64,000 nt of DNA from Aurifilum marmelostoma. Taxonomy: Eukaryota; Ascomycota; Sordariomycetes; Diaporthales; Cryphonectriaceae. Shown here piece by piece: positions 12,076 to 22,269 of this stretch. A program made the position numbers and the translations under genes. The stretch lies in contig JAMXSV010000016.1 in the NCBI GenBank assembly GCA_027559495.1, positions 372,001-436,000 on the forward strand. The letters are read 5' to 3'. How positions within the stretch are numbered: the stretch's first letter is position 1; every line of letters starts with the position of its first letter. The notes below the pieces were generated by a model that was given only the letters and a program-made list of their open reading frames with translations, had not been told where the DNA came from and did no database searches.

Positions 12076-12828
12076 TGCCAACTCTTTCCTCGCCGTCCGA
12101 CAGGTCGTCGCGCCTGCAGCCGTGGTCAAGATCGAACGGAATATGATGTTGTGTCGCGGTGTGGCGGGGGAGACGCGTGCTAGGACTCGGGGAAGCCCGT
12201 CGAATTTGTAAAGCGTGCGAGCGCACAACGGGTGCAAGATGTTTCTGATGTAGATGTAATGTTTGTTACTGTATGTAGGGGTACAGACAGTCTCCAATAA
12301 TCGTCAAGGTCGTCAGTTCGTCGTTGGCCGTCTGGGCGCAAAGTCCAGGATCGCGTCGCAGGAGCGGAGTTGAACTGGTGTCGCAGGGGCGGGAAGAAAA
12401 CAAATGGGCGCTTAACAACGCTATTGGGTCAGCAGCAGGAATGTAAACACAGGCCCTAGGCCCACTAAAACGTCAGTTACTGTGGTACTCTGTAGTCAGG
12501 TCCAAGCTCCTGGGCGCCACAGCTCTAGTCCAGTTTGGCCCGCATATTTCAAGCTACTTCAGCCTGAGGCTGAATCGATCTTGCATTCACAGTGGAACTA
12601 ACCTCTCTAGCAATAGCACTGAAAGATGGGACTGTCCTGGGGACTCTTATGTGGGAGTCGCAATTTTCTTTTCCTTGTCCTTTTTGGCTCTCCTCTGATT
12701 TCCTCGCTCGCTATCTGCTCTCTCAGAGGCTATGCTACTGATCCCAACGGGCCCTCTCCCTGGATCTTTCCGGGAGAGGGCCATTTTGGACTCTCACGCA
12801 AGCTTTTCCCCACTTTCTGCGGCTCCAA
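12076..12828. other. Intergenic, upstream of bir1
   Basis: 753 bp between the bir1 start and the 3' end of the M3 peptidase gene, both on the minus strand. No gene or repeat seen. Confidence 0.55.
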
Positions 12829-15448
12829 TTAAGCGGTAATGCCCAGGTCTTTGTAGAACGCCTCGTTGTTGGGCTTGCGACCCAGGAACTGCTCCAATGT
12901 TGTCATCTCCTCCTGGCTACCGCCCTTCTCCAGCACGGTGTGTCTGTACCGCCGGCCCTCCTCCTCGTTCATCGGGTCTGCCTTGAAGACGCTGTAAAAC
13001 ATGTCTGTGGAATAGACCAATGAGAACAAGTAGCCGTAATAACCCGCATCGTACCCCCCTATTAGATGGCCAAATGTGGCTGGTCCGTTGCCCCAGGTGC
13101 TGTTAAGATGGAAACGTTAGAAAATGCGGTCTAGATGGCCACGTATTCGAGTACAGAACAGCAGAACAAACTTACCTCGGCGCGCCTTGTGCCTCCGGGC
13201 CTGTGAAGCCGACGATCTCCGTTCTCAGCTCGTTGTAGAGCTTGCTCGGTTCCAGGCTCTTGATCTCCTCATGGCTCTTAGGGCTGTGGACTGCCATGTC
13301 GAAGATGCCGAAGTGCAGCTGTCGCAAGTTGAACAGGGCGCCGTTGACATTCTTGGTTGCTACCAGCTTCTCAACCAGATCATCGGGGATCTTCTCTCCC
13401 GTCTCATAGTGGCCTGACAAAGACGTGATCTGGCTGGGGGTCCAGCACCAGTTCTCCAGCATCTGCGAAGGTGCCTCGACAAAATCCCTGACCGTGGCAG
13501 TTCCGTGGAAGCGCGAGAACTTGACACGGCCCGCCAGGTCGTGAATGCCGTGGCCAAGCTCGTGGAAGAGCGTGACGACCTCGTCGTGCTTGAGCAGGCT
13601 GGGCTTCTTGGGTGTAGGCTTCGAGAAGTTACACACAAGCGCAGTCGCGGGGTACCGTCGAGAGCCATCCGCGGTCTGGAAGCCAGGCTGGATGTTGAAG
13701 TTGGCAGCATGTCCGTACTTGCCTTGTCGGGGGTGCATGTCAAGATAGAGGTAGCCAACGAAATCACCCCCTTCACCCTGGTCGTCCCAGACAGAGAACA
13801 TGATCACGTCCTCGTGCCAGATAACGTCCTCCGCCTTGCCGGTAGGGCTGATCTTGGCCCGATCCTCAGCCTTCAGCTCTACGAAGACGAGGCCGAAGAT
13901 CTTCTCAAATATGTTGAGCATCCCTGACACAGTCTGTTGCAGGGGGAAGTAGTCGGCGATCTTGTTCTCGTCGATATTGTATTCCTTCTCGATCATGATG
14001 CGGTCGTAGAAGCGGGCATCCCATAGGTAGTATCTGCCGTCGAACGGCTCACCGCGAGCCTCGAGATCCGCCTTCTTGATCTCCAGGAGGTGTTCCTTCT
14101 CCTTCTCACCACCAGCTACCAGACGCTGGCGCAGGTCGCCAAGAAAGTCGTTAACGACGTTGGACGTCTTGGCCATCTTGTCCTCTAGTCTGAAGGAGGC
14201 ATGGTCAGGGTAGCCGAGGAGGCGAGCAGCCTCGTCTCGCAGGACAATGGCTTCCTTGAACAGGGCAGCGTTCTGGTTGCACTTGTTCTCATTTCCGATG
14301 AACACCTTGCGTCTCGTCTCGGCATTCGTGGCGAACTTCATGGTGGGGAACAGGTCTGGGTATTTGAAGCTGACACGAAGCTTGCCCTCGTTCTCGCCAG
14401 TTCCCTTGTCCCACGTGTCCACCAGGTCCGTAGGCACGCCGTCCAGCTCCTCCCTGGTGAAATACAGGCCGCCATTCTCCTCGTTCAGGTTCTTTTGGAA
14501 CTCGATCTGAATCTGTGAGAGCCTCTTCTTGATCTCTTTGAAGCGGTCCCTCTTCGGCCCCTCCGGCAGGGACAAGCCGTTTCGGATCTGAAAGCTCGCC
14601 TACCAGTTAGTATGCCGACTCGTGAAACCCCCATGCATGTTCCGCCTGCACTTACGTAGCTCTTCCTCTCTTTCTCGAGCAGACGCAAGCTTTCTGGGTC
14701 AAGGTTCAGCCTGTCCTTCTTCTGGAACACGGCGTCCACGATCTTGAACACATCCTCTCTCATGCCCATCTCGATTGCTGCGCATCTACTGTCAGCATAC
14801 CCGGAGCGGTCTGGCTATTTCACAGGACGTGCAGAACCTACAGAACTCATCAAGAATTGTCTCTGCCTCGGTACTCGCATTCCGCAGCTCAGCATCGCTC
14901 GAGACATACTGGTAGAACCCCAGCACGCGGCTACTGAGAGCCGACTGGTTCTCATCATAGATCTGCGGCAGGAGGACATTCTCGAAGGTGGTCTTGGAGG
15001 CGTCATCGGCAGAGATGTTGGCGACCAGCTTGTCCAGCACGGAGCGGGTCTTCTCGCACAGCGCCTTGGTGTCGGAGACGATGTCTTCCTTGGTCCCGAT
15101 GAAGGTGGGTGGGGCCTGCGGAGGACTCGTGTACTTGGCCATCATGTGCTGTGGAATGTCCGAGGCAGGTCGAAAGGTCGAGTAGAACCGGGCAATGCCA
15201 GCTGTGAGCAGGGAGGACGAAGAGAAGGAGCGCAGGTGGGTTCCGAGCAGGACGATGCGCGGAACGGCTCGTGGGGCAGCCAGGATGAGGGCGATGAGGA
15301 GGACGAGGAGGGAGAGGAGGGAGAAGACGGTAGGGCGGGGGGCTGTCGAGGATTTATGATGATGTGGCCTGCGATCGGAGGCTCCTGCTGCAGTGGGAGG
15401 GGCCAGTTTGCTGGTGGTAGTGGTGGGACGATATGAGTTTCCGGGCAT
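12829..15448 (-). CDS. mepB: M3-family metallopeptidase (MepB/saccharolysin, thimet-oligopeptidase-like)
   Basis: Four exons (14842-15448, 14656-14777, 13176-14599, 12829-13099) give about 807 residues. The zinc motif HELGH (HEXXH) is near residue 589, followed by EAPSQMLENWCW, which holds the third ligand region of M3 peptidases. These enzymes cleave short peptides in the cytosol or mitochondrial intermembrane space. The family is normally about 680-720 residues. The extra length is an N-terminal extension with a hydrophobic stretch (FSLLSLLVLLIALILAA) and then a basic, Ser-rich segment ending RFYSTFRP. Two in-frame ATGs at 15145 and 15142 (MMAKYTSPPQ) match the usual family start, so long (organelle or membrane) and short (cytosolic) forms are both possible. 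The third intron has a clear branch-site-like CTAAC. The stop is TAA at 12829-12831. Confidence 0.94.
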
Positions 15449-16214
15449 GGAGGGGGAGGACCGTTCTGGGTGTGAAAGAAGGTTGCGGGGTGCTGCTTGT
15501 GCTGAGGGAGCTACAGCTCATAGTACTTACTGCCACCACTAAATTAGCATTTAGTACCCATACGTGCTACAGCATGTACCCCTCAACTAGTGTGGATGGT
15601 TCGGGCACAAGGCCTACAGGGGTCAGGGGGTAGCAAACCCACTCTCTTCCGCCGTAGCCATGAGTGATGTGACGGGACGGTTGTTGGCCATCTGGGGTTA
15701 ATGATGATGCTGCTGCTGCTGATCTACGAATCTATACCACAGTCCCACTTCACTTGGAAACCTGATTTCGACAACACGGGGTACGGATTCAAGGAATTTT
15801 GGAAATGCAGTGAAGATTGGGTAGACATCAAGACGGCTTCGAGCTTTCTCACGGGCTTGACATGTAGAGCACGCAGCTGTTGGAACTACTTCATTCCGAT
15901 ACCTGATTGATCCATCAGACTCGATGTTATCATGGGGCTAGACTCCCAAACAACCCAGGAATACCCAGCGCATCACGCAGAAGACAATGTAACAAGAACA
16001 CCGGCCCGCTCACTCCATCAAACACTTATGCAGTATGTGTGTATGTCCCAGTGCCGTAGCACACGATGCGGCAACCTCCCCCCCCTCTTCTCTTCTCTCC
16101 GCCGCGCCGTTGTTTGTTTTCGTTTGGTATCTTATAACATCGCCTTGTCTTCCTCCTTCATCTCGTCGTCCCGCATTCTCGTCCAGGTCCCGCGAGAGGG
16201 CGCTCACTGATCAC
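15449..16214. other. Intergenic, upstream of the M3 peptidase gene
   Basis: 766 bp between the M3 peptidase start and the end of the myosin light chain gene. No supported gene. Confidence 0.55.
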
Positions 16215-16760
16215 TCAGTTGGCCAGGATGGTGCGGACCAGCTCGGTGTAGTTGACCTGGCCCGAGCTGGTGTCGACGGCCTTGAGCAGCTCGTCGACCT
16301 CCTCGTCCGACATCTTCTCGCCCAGGTTGGTCAGGATGTACTTGAGCTGACCGACCCCGATAAAGCCCGTCATGTCCTTGTCGAACACCTGGAAACCGCG
16401 GCAGTACTCGTCGGGCTCGCCTGGGTCGCGGAAGCCGCCGGGGCGGTTCAGCACGCGCTGGAAGGTCTCGAAGTCGACTGTTGGTTTTGGGGACGGTAAA
16501 GTCAGCCCCACGCGCCCCTTCTCATTTCTTCCCTTCTCATGTTCGCTGCATTGATTCCAATCCCGGGGGTCACACTCACAGTCACCCTGTACGCTCTCCT
16601 CCAGCTGGTGGATCTCGGCCATGGTTGGGTTCTGGCCGCATGCGCGCAGCAGGTCGCCGAGGTTGTCGAGGGAGACACGACCGTTACCGCGCTTGTCGAA
16701 CAGCGAGAAAGCTTCCTTGTAGTTGGTCGAAGCCTGCGCGTCGTAATTAGAAGAGGCCAT
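16215..16760 (-). CDS. cdc4: Myosin essential light chain, Cdc4-type EF-hand protein
   Basis: Two exons (16580-16760, 16215-16477) around a 102-nt intron (GTGAGT donor, AACAG acceptor) encode 147 residues. The joined frame reads GDFDFETFQRVLNRPGG, which fits the family. EF-hand-like helix pairs are at about residues 14-40 (FSLFDKRGNGRVSLDNLGDLL) and 84-147 (CRGFQVFDKDMTGFIGVGQL, then GEKMSDEEVDELLKAVD). Several calcium ligands are degenerate, as in essential light chains. In fission yeast Cdc4 binds type II and V myosins and drives assembly of the cytokinetic ring, so a role in septation and polarised transport is likely. The ATG at 16758-16760 gives MASSNYDAQASTNYKEAF. An in-frame TAA lies about 13 codons upstream, so the frame cannot extend continuously. 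A possible distant alternative start is listed separately. Confidence 0.94.
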   Translation of the reverse strand: MASSNYDAQASTNYKEAFSLFDKRGNGRVSLDNLGDLLRACGQNPTMAEIHQLEESVQGDCECDPRDWNQCSEHEKGRNEKGRVGLTLPSPKPTVDFETFQRVLNRPGGFRDPGEPDEYCRGFQVFDKDMTGFIGVGQLKYILTNLGEKMSDEEVDELLKAVDTSSGQVNYTELVRTILAN

Positions 16761-17465
16761 TTTGGATGTTTTTAATTTTGTTGTGTATTATTTTGGTGGT
16801 GTTTGCTCTTGAATGCAGCTGCTGATCGAGAGCGGCGGGCGGGAGCAGCAGGGATTGGGTATCGCGATGGTTCAGATACAGCAGATGATGTAGAGTAGGG
16901 ATGAAGAAAGTGTGTGTGATGATTCGGGTGCAGTTATGGTTGATGTTGGCTGACAAGGAGAGGAGAAAAGGGGAGGGAGAAAAAAAAAAAAGAGCGTTGG
17001 GGAAGGAAGTGATTGGTGCGAGTGTGGTGCAAGGGAGAGCGCAATGGCGACAGTGATGATGGATGTGTTTGGCTGTTGTGTTTTTTGACGGTGGCTGGGT
17101 TGGCTGGCTGGGCTGGGCTGGGCTGGGATCTCGGGGGGCTGCGAAAGTTGGAGATGGGATCACAAGCCTGAACCCGATCAGACCCGGACCAGGAACAACC
17201 CAGGCACAAGCTTCAGCGCCGCGCCTCCCTCTGGGCCGGTTGCCAGTTGCGACGGCGTCAACACACCAGTGTCAACAATGAGCGCTCCCGCACACGCACT
17301 AGCAGGCCGTGCCGTTCTTGCGCCGCTGTGAGACCTGTACCCAGCCACCACCACCAGCAGCACCACCACCACTCTCGCCATTTCCCGCCTACCAACCACA
17401 CCAACAGTGATCAATCATTCTCCCCCACGCAAGAAGATCGGCAGGATTGTTGGGGGCGATTGGTC

Positions 17466-17496
<31 letters not shown>
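17466..17496. repeat. (GCA)10 trinucleotide repeat
   Basis: Thirty-one bases of perfect GCA repeat on the plus strand. It lies in the probable 5' leader or intron of the myosin light chain gene, not in a convincing coding frame. Confidence 0.95.
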
Positions 17497-17501
<5 letters not shown>

Positions 17502-17534
17502 CATAGTACAAAGGAGGAGAGAAGATGAACAGAC

Positions 17535-17543
17535 ACTTACCAT
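17535..17543 (-). other. ATG directly abutting a consensus splice donor
   Basis: On the minus strand the sequence reads AAG-ATG-GTAAGT: an ATG (17541-17543) followed at once by a perfect 5' splice site (17535-17540). It could be the donor of a 5'-UTR intron of the light chain gene. It could also be a 3-nt coding exon spliced to the acceptor at 16734, which would give MASTNYKEAF and keep frame. I cannot choose without transcript data. Confidence 0.4.
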
Positions 17544-18755
17544 CTTGAGCGGTATTGATGTGCCGAGGGAAGGGCGAGGGTCTTCTTGGGGATCGAGGAC
17601 TGGGATCGGAGGTTGGAAGAGGTTGACAACGTTGGCGATGAGGATTTATGGAGGAGTGCAAGTCAGGCTTTCATATTAGAACAGGACAAGAAAAGAAAAG
17701 AGCGGTCTCCCACCTCCCCCTTCGAACCCATCGTCCATTTTTAATGGGGCGCCTCTGCCTTTGCCCAGCAACCTGGTCTGTGCTGTTCATGCGCAGCGCT
17801 GAGGCGCCCAGATGCATGGCATGGAACAGTAGCCGTGTTATCGCGCGTTAAGAGCAAGTAGGTCAGTGTCCATGCAAGAAATTGGAAACTCGCGCCGCCC
17901 TCGCAGACCCCACTGTTCCCCACTCTTTTTGTGGTGGGCTGGTGGCAGCGTCATGCTCCTCCCCGCCGCCTGACGCATCTTGCATGCATACATACTTGTT
18001 AATTTGGTGAACAAATCGAGCGGCCATCTGCAATTCTTCTTCCAGCTTTGGCTTTGTCCGGTATGCGTGCGTTGCTATTGGTCTACAAAGTACTTGAGGA
18101 AACAAGCATCATACTGTGACGCGGACACATGGATCGTAGCGCAGGGCAACCTCCTCAAACTACAGCGGCTTATTAGCACTGCACCCTTCGTTGTCGTACT
18201 ACTTATTCCTCCTCTCCGCCTATGCTTCAACTTTGCCAGAATTGACCTCATCTTGAAGCTCAAGCAAGTACAAAAAGAGACAGGATGAAGGAGATGGTGA
18301 ACCTCAACGGTTGATGCAACCTCTACACTGGTACGAGCCATAATGCAGATAGGGTTGATCTTGCAAATCTGAATCGCATTGGTAAGGGATTCTGGCCTCA
18401 CTCATGTATAGTAGCTTGCGGGCAATTGTCTTTGCGAGGCCAATATAATATTTTTATTCCGATGACATTTGGCCGGCCTGTTCATAGCTGCAAGTGATCA
18501 CGGTAGTGTTGCACGTAACAAGACATGACGTGAGCTGGACCCTGAATGAACTCACCCCCGAATTCCCCGGACTTGGTAAAATACTGAGTACTGCGCATGC
18601 TACTTAGGTTAGTAATAACCACCACACCGGCAATTCTACTACTACCAGAGCCCCAACCAAGACAATAGACCTCTTCCTGCCTGTCGACTAACCAGACGAC
18701 CACATCAAACTTTCTCAGTCATCAGCATATCTTTACACGCTCCTCCTCGCCCGTC

Positions 18756-19396
18756 ATGACTACCGAGGCCTCCATGAAGACCTTCTTGTCGTCCAAGTAC
18801 ATCGCCGTCGTGGGCGCAAGCTCCAACACGGCCAAGTTCGGCCACAAGAGTAAGCATGAACCCAACTTCAGCCCACCATTCTCTCAGTCCCCAACAAAGT
18901 AAAGAGAGAGAGAGAAAGCCTCACTAACTCACCCTTCCCACCTTTTCCCCCCCTTGCTTTCCCAGTCTTCGCCTGGTACCTCCACCACAACATCCCGGCC
19001 ATCCCAATCAACCCAGCCGCCTCCCACATCACCGTCCCCTCCCTCCCAGACGCCAACAACAACCCCCGCCAGATCCCCACCGTCCCGTCCCTCTCCGCCC
19101 TCCCCCACCCCCGCGAGACCTCCGTCAGCATCATCACTCCGCCCCCCGTCACCCTCCAGGTCCTCGAGGAGGCCAAGCGACTTGGCATCCCCTCCGTCTG
19201 GCTGCAGCCTGGCACCTTTGATGATGCTGTGCTCGAGTACGCGCGCCGCGGGGAGGGCGAGCTGGCCGAGAGCGAGGCTGATGGGATGGGCTTTCAGAGT
19301 GTCGTTGCTGGGTTTGGAGGGGGCACCAGGGGTCACGAGGGGTGGTGTGTGCTTGTGGATGGCGAGAGGGGCTTAAAGGCGGTTGGAAAGCTGTAG
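18756..19396 (+). CDS. CoA-binding domain protein (YccU-like Rossmann fold)
   Basis: Two exons (18756-18849, 18966-19396) encode 174 residues. The intron of 116 nt has a GTAAGC donor and a TTTCCCAG acceptor, and the join restores HKIFAWYLHHN. Family features are the N-terminal YIAVVGASSNTAKFGHK nucleotide-binding loop, IPAIPINP, SVSIITPP, and the GIPSVWLQPG block. These match the small CoA_binding proteins of bacteria and fungi. They adopt a Rossmann fold like the CoA-ligase alpha subunit but have no settled function. No targeting signal or membrane segment is seen. The gene converges on dbp4, with 338 bp between the stop codons. Confidence 0.9.
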
Positions 19397-19734
19397 GCGG
19401 GCAGGTTTGACCGACGGATTAGGGTGAGGGATGGCCTGGTGGTCACAAAGGGGGGTGGGGGCGGTTGAGGCTATGTGAGGTTATTTCTGATCAGAGGATG
19501 AATACATGCATCATTTATGGACATCTATGGAATGAGAATAAGCGGGAGCGTCTCTCTACCTGCAGCTGTTTTACCTGTTTACTATCTCCGCCACCAGCCC
19601 TAGAAGGCTCATGTATTGAACATGGACAATCACTGCCACGCTTGAAACACCATTTAGCAATGCTGGGCAAGTACTCTCCATTGAGGTTACAACGCTGACT
19701 AAGTTCATATTGGATCTGATAATGTCCCACAACC
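19397..19734. other. Convergent 3' intergenic region
   Basis: 338 bp between the stop codons of the CoA-binding protein gene (+) and dbp4 (-). It probably holds both 3' UTRs. No other feature seen. Confidence 0.55.
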
Positions 19735-22269
19735 TCATCCGTCCAACAACCCAGCAGCCAGGGCCTCGAGATCCTCGAGCGTTTCCGGCTCCTCGGCCAT
19801 CTCGATAACCTTTTTGCCTTTCTTCTTGGCCTTCTTCCTCCTGGCGTCTTCCTCGTCCGAGTCGTCCTGGAACCACTTCTTGGCCTTCTTCGTCTTGGGC
19901 TGCTGCTCCTCCTCTTCGGAGTCCGCACTCCCAGGAGCGCCAGCGATAGGCAATGACCGGAGCAGCGCAAGCGGGTCCTCGCCCTCCCCGTCTGCACCTT
20001 CCAGTTGTGCCACGGGTCCGGCAGGTCCAGCAATCTCGCCCCGTTCCATCTTCTCGAGCATCTTGCGCCGGTCTCTCTTCTCCTTGCGCTTCTGTCTGGC
20101 GAGCTCCTTGTCCTCGACATCCGCCTCGGCAACCTTGCCGCTCTCGCCCTCGACAAACTGCCGCCGCAGCTCGTCCACCGGCCCTTGTGCCTTGAAGCCC
20201 TCCTCGTCGATGAGCTCGTAGATCGGGTGCGCGTTGCCCTCGTCGTCGAACACGAGTTTTGAACCGTGTCCCTTGAACTTGAGCAGCTTCTTCTTGGACG
20301 TCAACAGCTTCTCGCGGCGCTTCGAGTCCACAATCAGCTGCTGGTCCCCACCGAGGTCCACCACCTTGGGCTGTGCATCGTCCCCACCGCGACCACTCCG
20401 CTTCGCTGCGGCCTGGTCCAGGTCGTCATCGTTCAGGACGCGCTTCGCCTTGAAGAAGTCGGCCTCTTCATTTTCGTCGTCGTCGCCCTCATCGCCAACC
20501 ATCTTGCGGTAGTGGCTCGAGAGAACGTCCTGGTTCGTTCGCTCAAACATCTTCTGCACCTTGGTCCGGACTTCTTCCCTACCCTTCGTCTTCCTGCCCT
20601 CTTCATCTGATTCGTCTTCTGACCCGCTCGACTGCGCCATCCTTGGTGCGTTCTTGAGTTTCTTGATGTCTTCACCCTTCTGGAACTTGATCTGTGGTGT
20701 ACCCGGCAGTCCTAGACTGGCTGCATATGCGTCCAGGTCTAGCTTCTTCATATCGAAAACCTCCTTATCCTTTTGAAGATATATCGAGCGGACGTAGGTA
20801 ACAAATGCCTTTTGCGCCAGATATTTGATGTCGGGCTGTTTGAATGCCATGCTCTGTAGCTGGTTCTTGATGCTCTTCTTCTTGTGGTCCTTGACGTTGG
20901 TCCGCTGTATGGGGATTTTCTTGTGTTCCAGCCTCTTCAGCATGCCCTGCTCCTCGCTCGGGTCAAGGAACAAGACTGCCCGTCCCTTGCTCTGGTACCT
21001 GGCTGTCCGGCCAACCCTGTGGATGTAGGTGTCCGCATCTTCAGGGCAGTCCACCTGAATGACCCAGTCGACCGCGGGGAAGTCGACACCTCGTGCCACC
21101 ACGTCCGTCGCAAACAGACAGGCGTGCTTGGCCGAAGTAAACCTCTGAGTAATCTGTAACCGTGCCTCCTGTTTCTGTCGCCCGTGCAGGTGCAGCAAGG
21201 GGATGCCGGGTTGTAGCTGACGGAAGGTCTCGTACACGAATCGCACCTGCTTGCCCGAGGACAAGAACACAACGGTCTTGCTCTTCAAGCTGGATCGAAT
21301 AAAACCGTACAATGTGTCCAACTTCTCGGGGAGCGGCGTGACGATATACGACTGCTCGAGCGTGCTCGGTGTTGCCGTCTCGGCGGCCTCGTGAACTGAC
21401 ACATACTCTGGGTCCTTCAGGCTTAACCTGGCGAGATCAGAGACCTTCTTGCTCTGCGTGGCGCTGAACAACAAGGTCTGTCTCTCCTTGGGCAGATGTT
21501 CGACCAGGGCATCAACCGCATGCTGAAAGCCCATGTCCATGATGCGATCCGCCTCATCAAGCACCAGGATCTGCAGGTCGGAGACATTGAGGCCAAAGCT
21601 CTGGTCCAGGTGCTGCAGCATGCGGCCGGGCGTGCAGACGAGGATGTTCATGCGGTCTATCCGCTCTGCCTCCTCCTTCAGGCTCTTGCCTCCGATGACC
21701 AGGCCGGCGGAATAGTCATGATAGCGACCGATCTTGCGCAGGACGTCAAAGATCTGTACGGCCAGCTCGCGGGTGGGCGAGATGATGAGGGCCCCGAGGC
21801 CGTCGACGTTGTTGGTCCACCGTGCGTGGTAGAGTTTCTCGAGGACGGGGATTAGGAAGGCGAGCGTCTTGCCGCTGCCCGTTCTTGCGGCGGCGAGGAG
21901 GTCGTTGCCCTTGAGGGCAGAGGGGATGGCGCGGGCCTGGACATCGGTGAGGGTATCGAAGTGGGAGGCACGCAGGCCGGATGCGGTGGCTTCGCAGATG
22001 GGAAGGTCGGTAAAACTTTTGACGGGAACGGCTTTAGGATCCTGAGATGAGGTGTGTGAGTAAAATAGGCAGATAGCCCTGGGAACCTTGTTGTGTTTGT
22101 AGACGAAAGAGAGTGGTGTAGATGGGCTCGTAGCCAAGGACAACGAAGAAGCACTTACAAACTCGTCAATGGCCTTTTTCAGCCTGTCGTGGTCATCATT
22201 TTCTCTTTTCCTCTTCAAGACCTTGCCTTCAGAAGACCTCTTCGGCCTTGCTTTGGCTCGCGCAGGCAT
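19735..22269 (-). CDS. dbp4: DEAD-box RNA helicase Dbp4/Hca4 (ribosome biogenesis)
   Basis: Two exons (22159-22269, 19735-22041) give about 805 residues. Helicase motifs appear in order: TLTDVQARAIP (Q motif), AARTGSGKT (I), PTREL (Ia), TPGR (Ib), DEAD (II), SAT (III), ATDVVARGVDFP (V) and HRVGRTAR (VI). The C-terminal half is acidic and Lys-rich with coiled-coil character, as in Dbp4, which acts on U14 and U3 snoRNAs during 18S rRNA maturation in the nucleolus. The 117-nt intron (22042-22158) has a GTAAGT donor and a CTCAG acceptor. It is a multiple of three without stops, so an unspliced reading would insert 39 residues; removing it restores the family junction EFDPKAVPVKSF. The start at 22269 (MPARAKARPKR) fits the short family N-terminus. 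Another in-frame ATG at 22395 would add 42 residues. Confidence 0.94.
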   Translation of the reverse strand: MPARAKARPKRSSEGKVLKRKRENDDHDRLKKAIDEFVSASSLSLATSPSTPLSFVYKHNKVPRAICLFYSHTSSQDPKAVPVKSFTDLPICEATASGLRASHFDTLTDVQARAIPSALKGNDLLAAARTGSGKTLAFLIPVLEKLYHARWTNNVDGLGALIISPTRELAVQIFDVLRKIGRYHDYSAGLVIGGKSLKEEAERIDRMNILVCTPGRMLQHLDQSFGLNVSDLQILVLDEADRIMDMGFQHAVDALVEHLPKERQTLLFSATQSKKVSDLARLSLKDPEYVSVHEAAETATPSTLEQSYIVTPLPEKLDTLYGFIRSSLKSKTVVFLSSGKQVRFVYETFRQLQPGIPLLHLHGRQKQEARLQITQRFTSAKHACLFATDVVARGVDFPAVDWVIQVDCPEDADTYIHRVGRTARYQSKGRAVLFLDPSEEQGMLKRLEHKKIPIQRTNVKDHKKKSIKNQLQSMAFKQPDIKYLAQKAFVTYVRSIYLQKDKEVFDMKKLDLDAYAASLGLPGTPQIKFQKGEDIKKLKNAPRMAQSSGSEDESDEEGRKTKGREEVRTKVQKMFERTNQDVLSSHYRKMVGDEGDDDENEEADFFKAKRVLNDDDLDQAAAKRSGRGGDDAQPKVVDLGGDQQLIVDSKRREKLLTSKKKLLKFKGHGSKLVFDDEGNAHPIYELIDEEGFKAQGPVDELRRQFVEGESGKVAEADVEDKELARQKRKEKRDRRKMLEKMERGEIAGPAGPVAQLEGADGEGEDPLALLRSLPIAGAPGSADSEEEEQQPKTKKAKKWFQDDSDEEDARRKKAKKKGKKVIEMAEEPETLEDLEALAAGLLDG

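Larger units (their letters stand above)
16761..18755. other. Divergent intergenic region with probable 5' leader of the light chain gene
   Basis: 2.0 kb between the myosin light chain gene (-) and the CoA-binding protein gene (+). The part nearest the light chain (about 16761-17700) is rich in A and C on the minus strand, as in fungal leaders, and carries a consensus splice donor at 17535-17540. A GCA repeat lies at 17466-17496. No other coding region is supported. Confidence 0.5.

Noticed and set aside
14744..15436. 230-codon plus-strand frame rich in Gly, Glu and Asp
   Set aside because: Antisense to exon 1 of the M3 peptidase gene; composition reflects the opposite strand.
17389..17661. 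Possible polyleucine/polyglutamine protein from the GCA repeat
   Set aside because: The frame consists of the repeat and Pro/Arg-rich leader-like sequence and has no conserved part.
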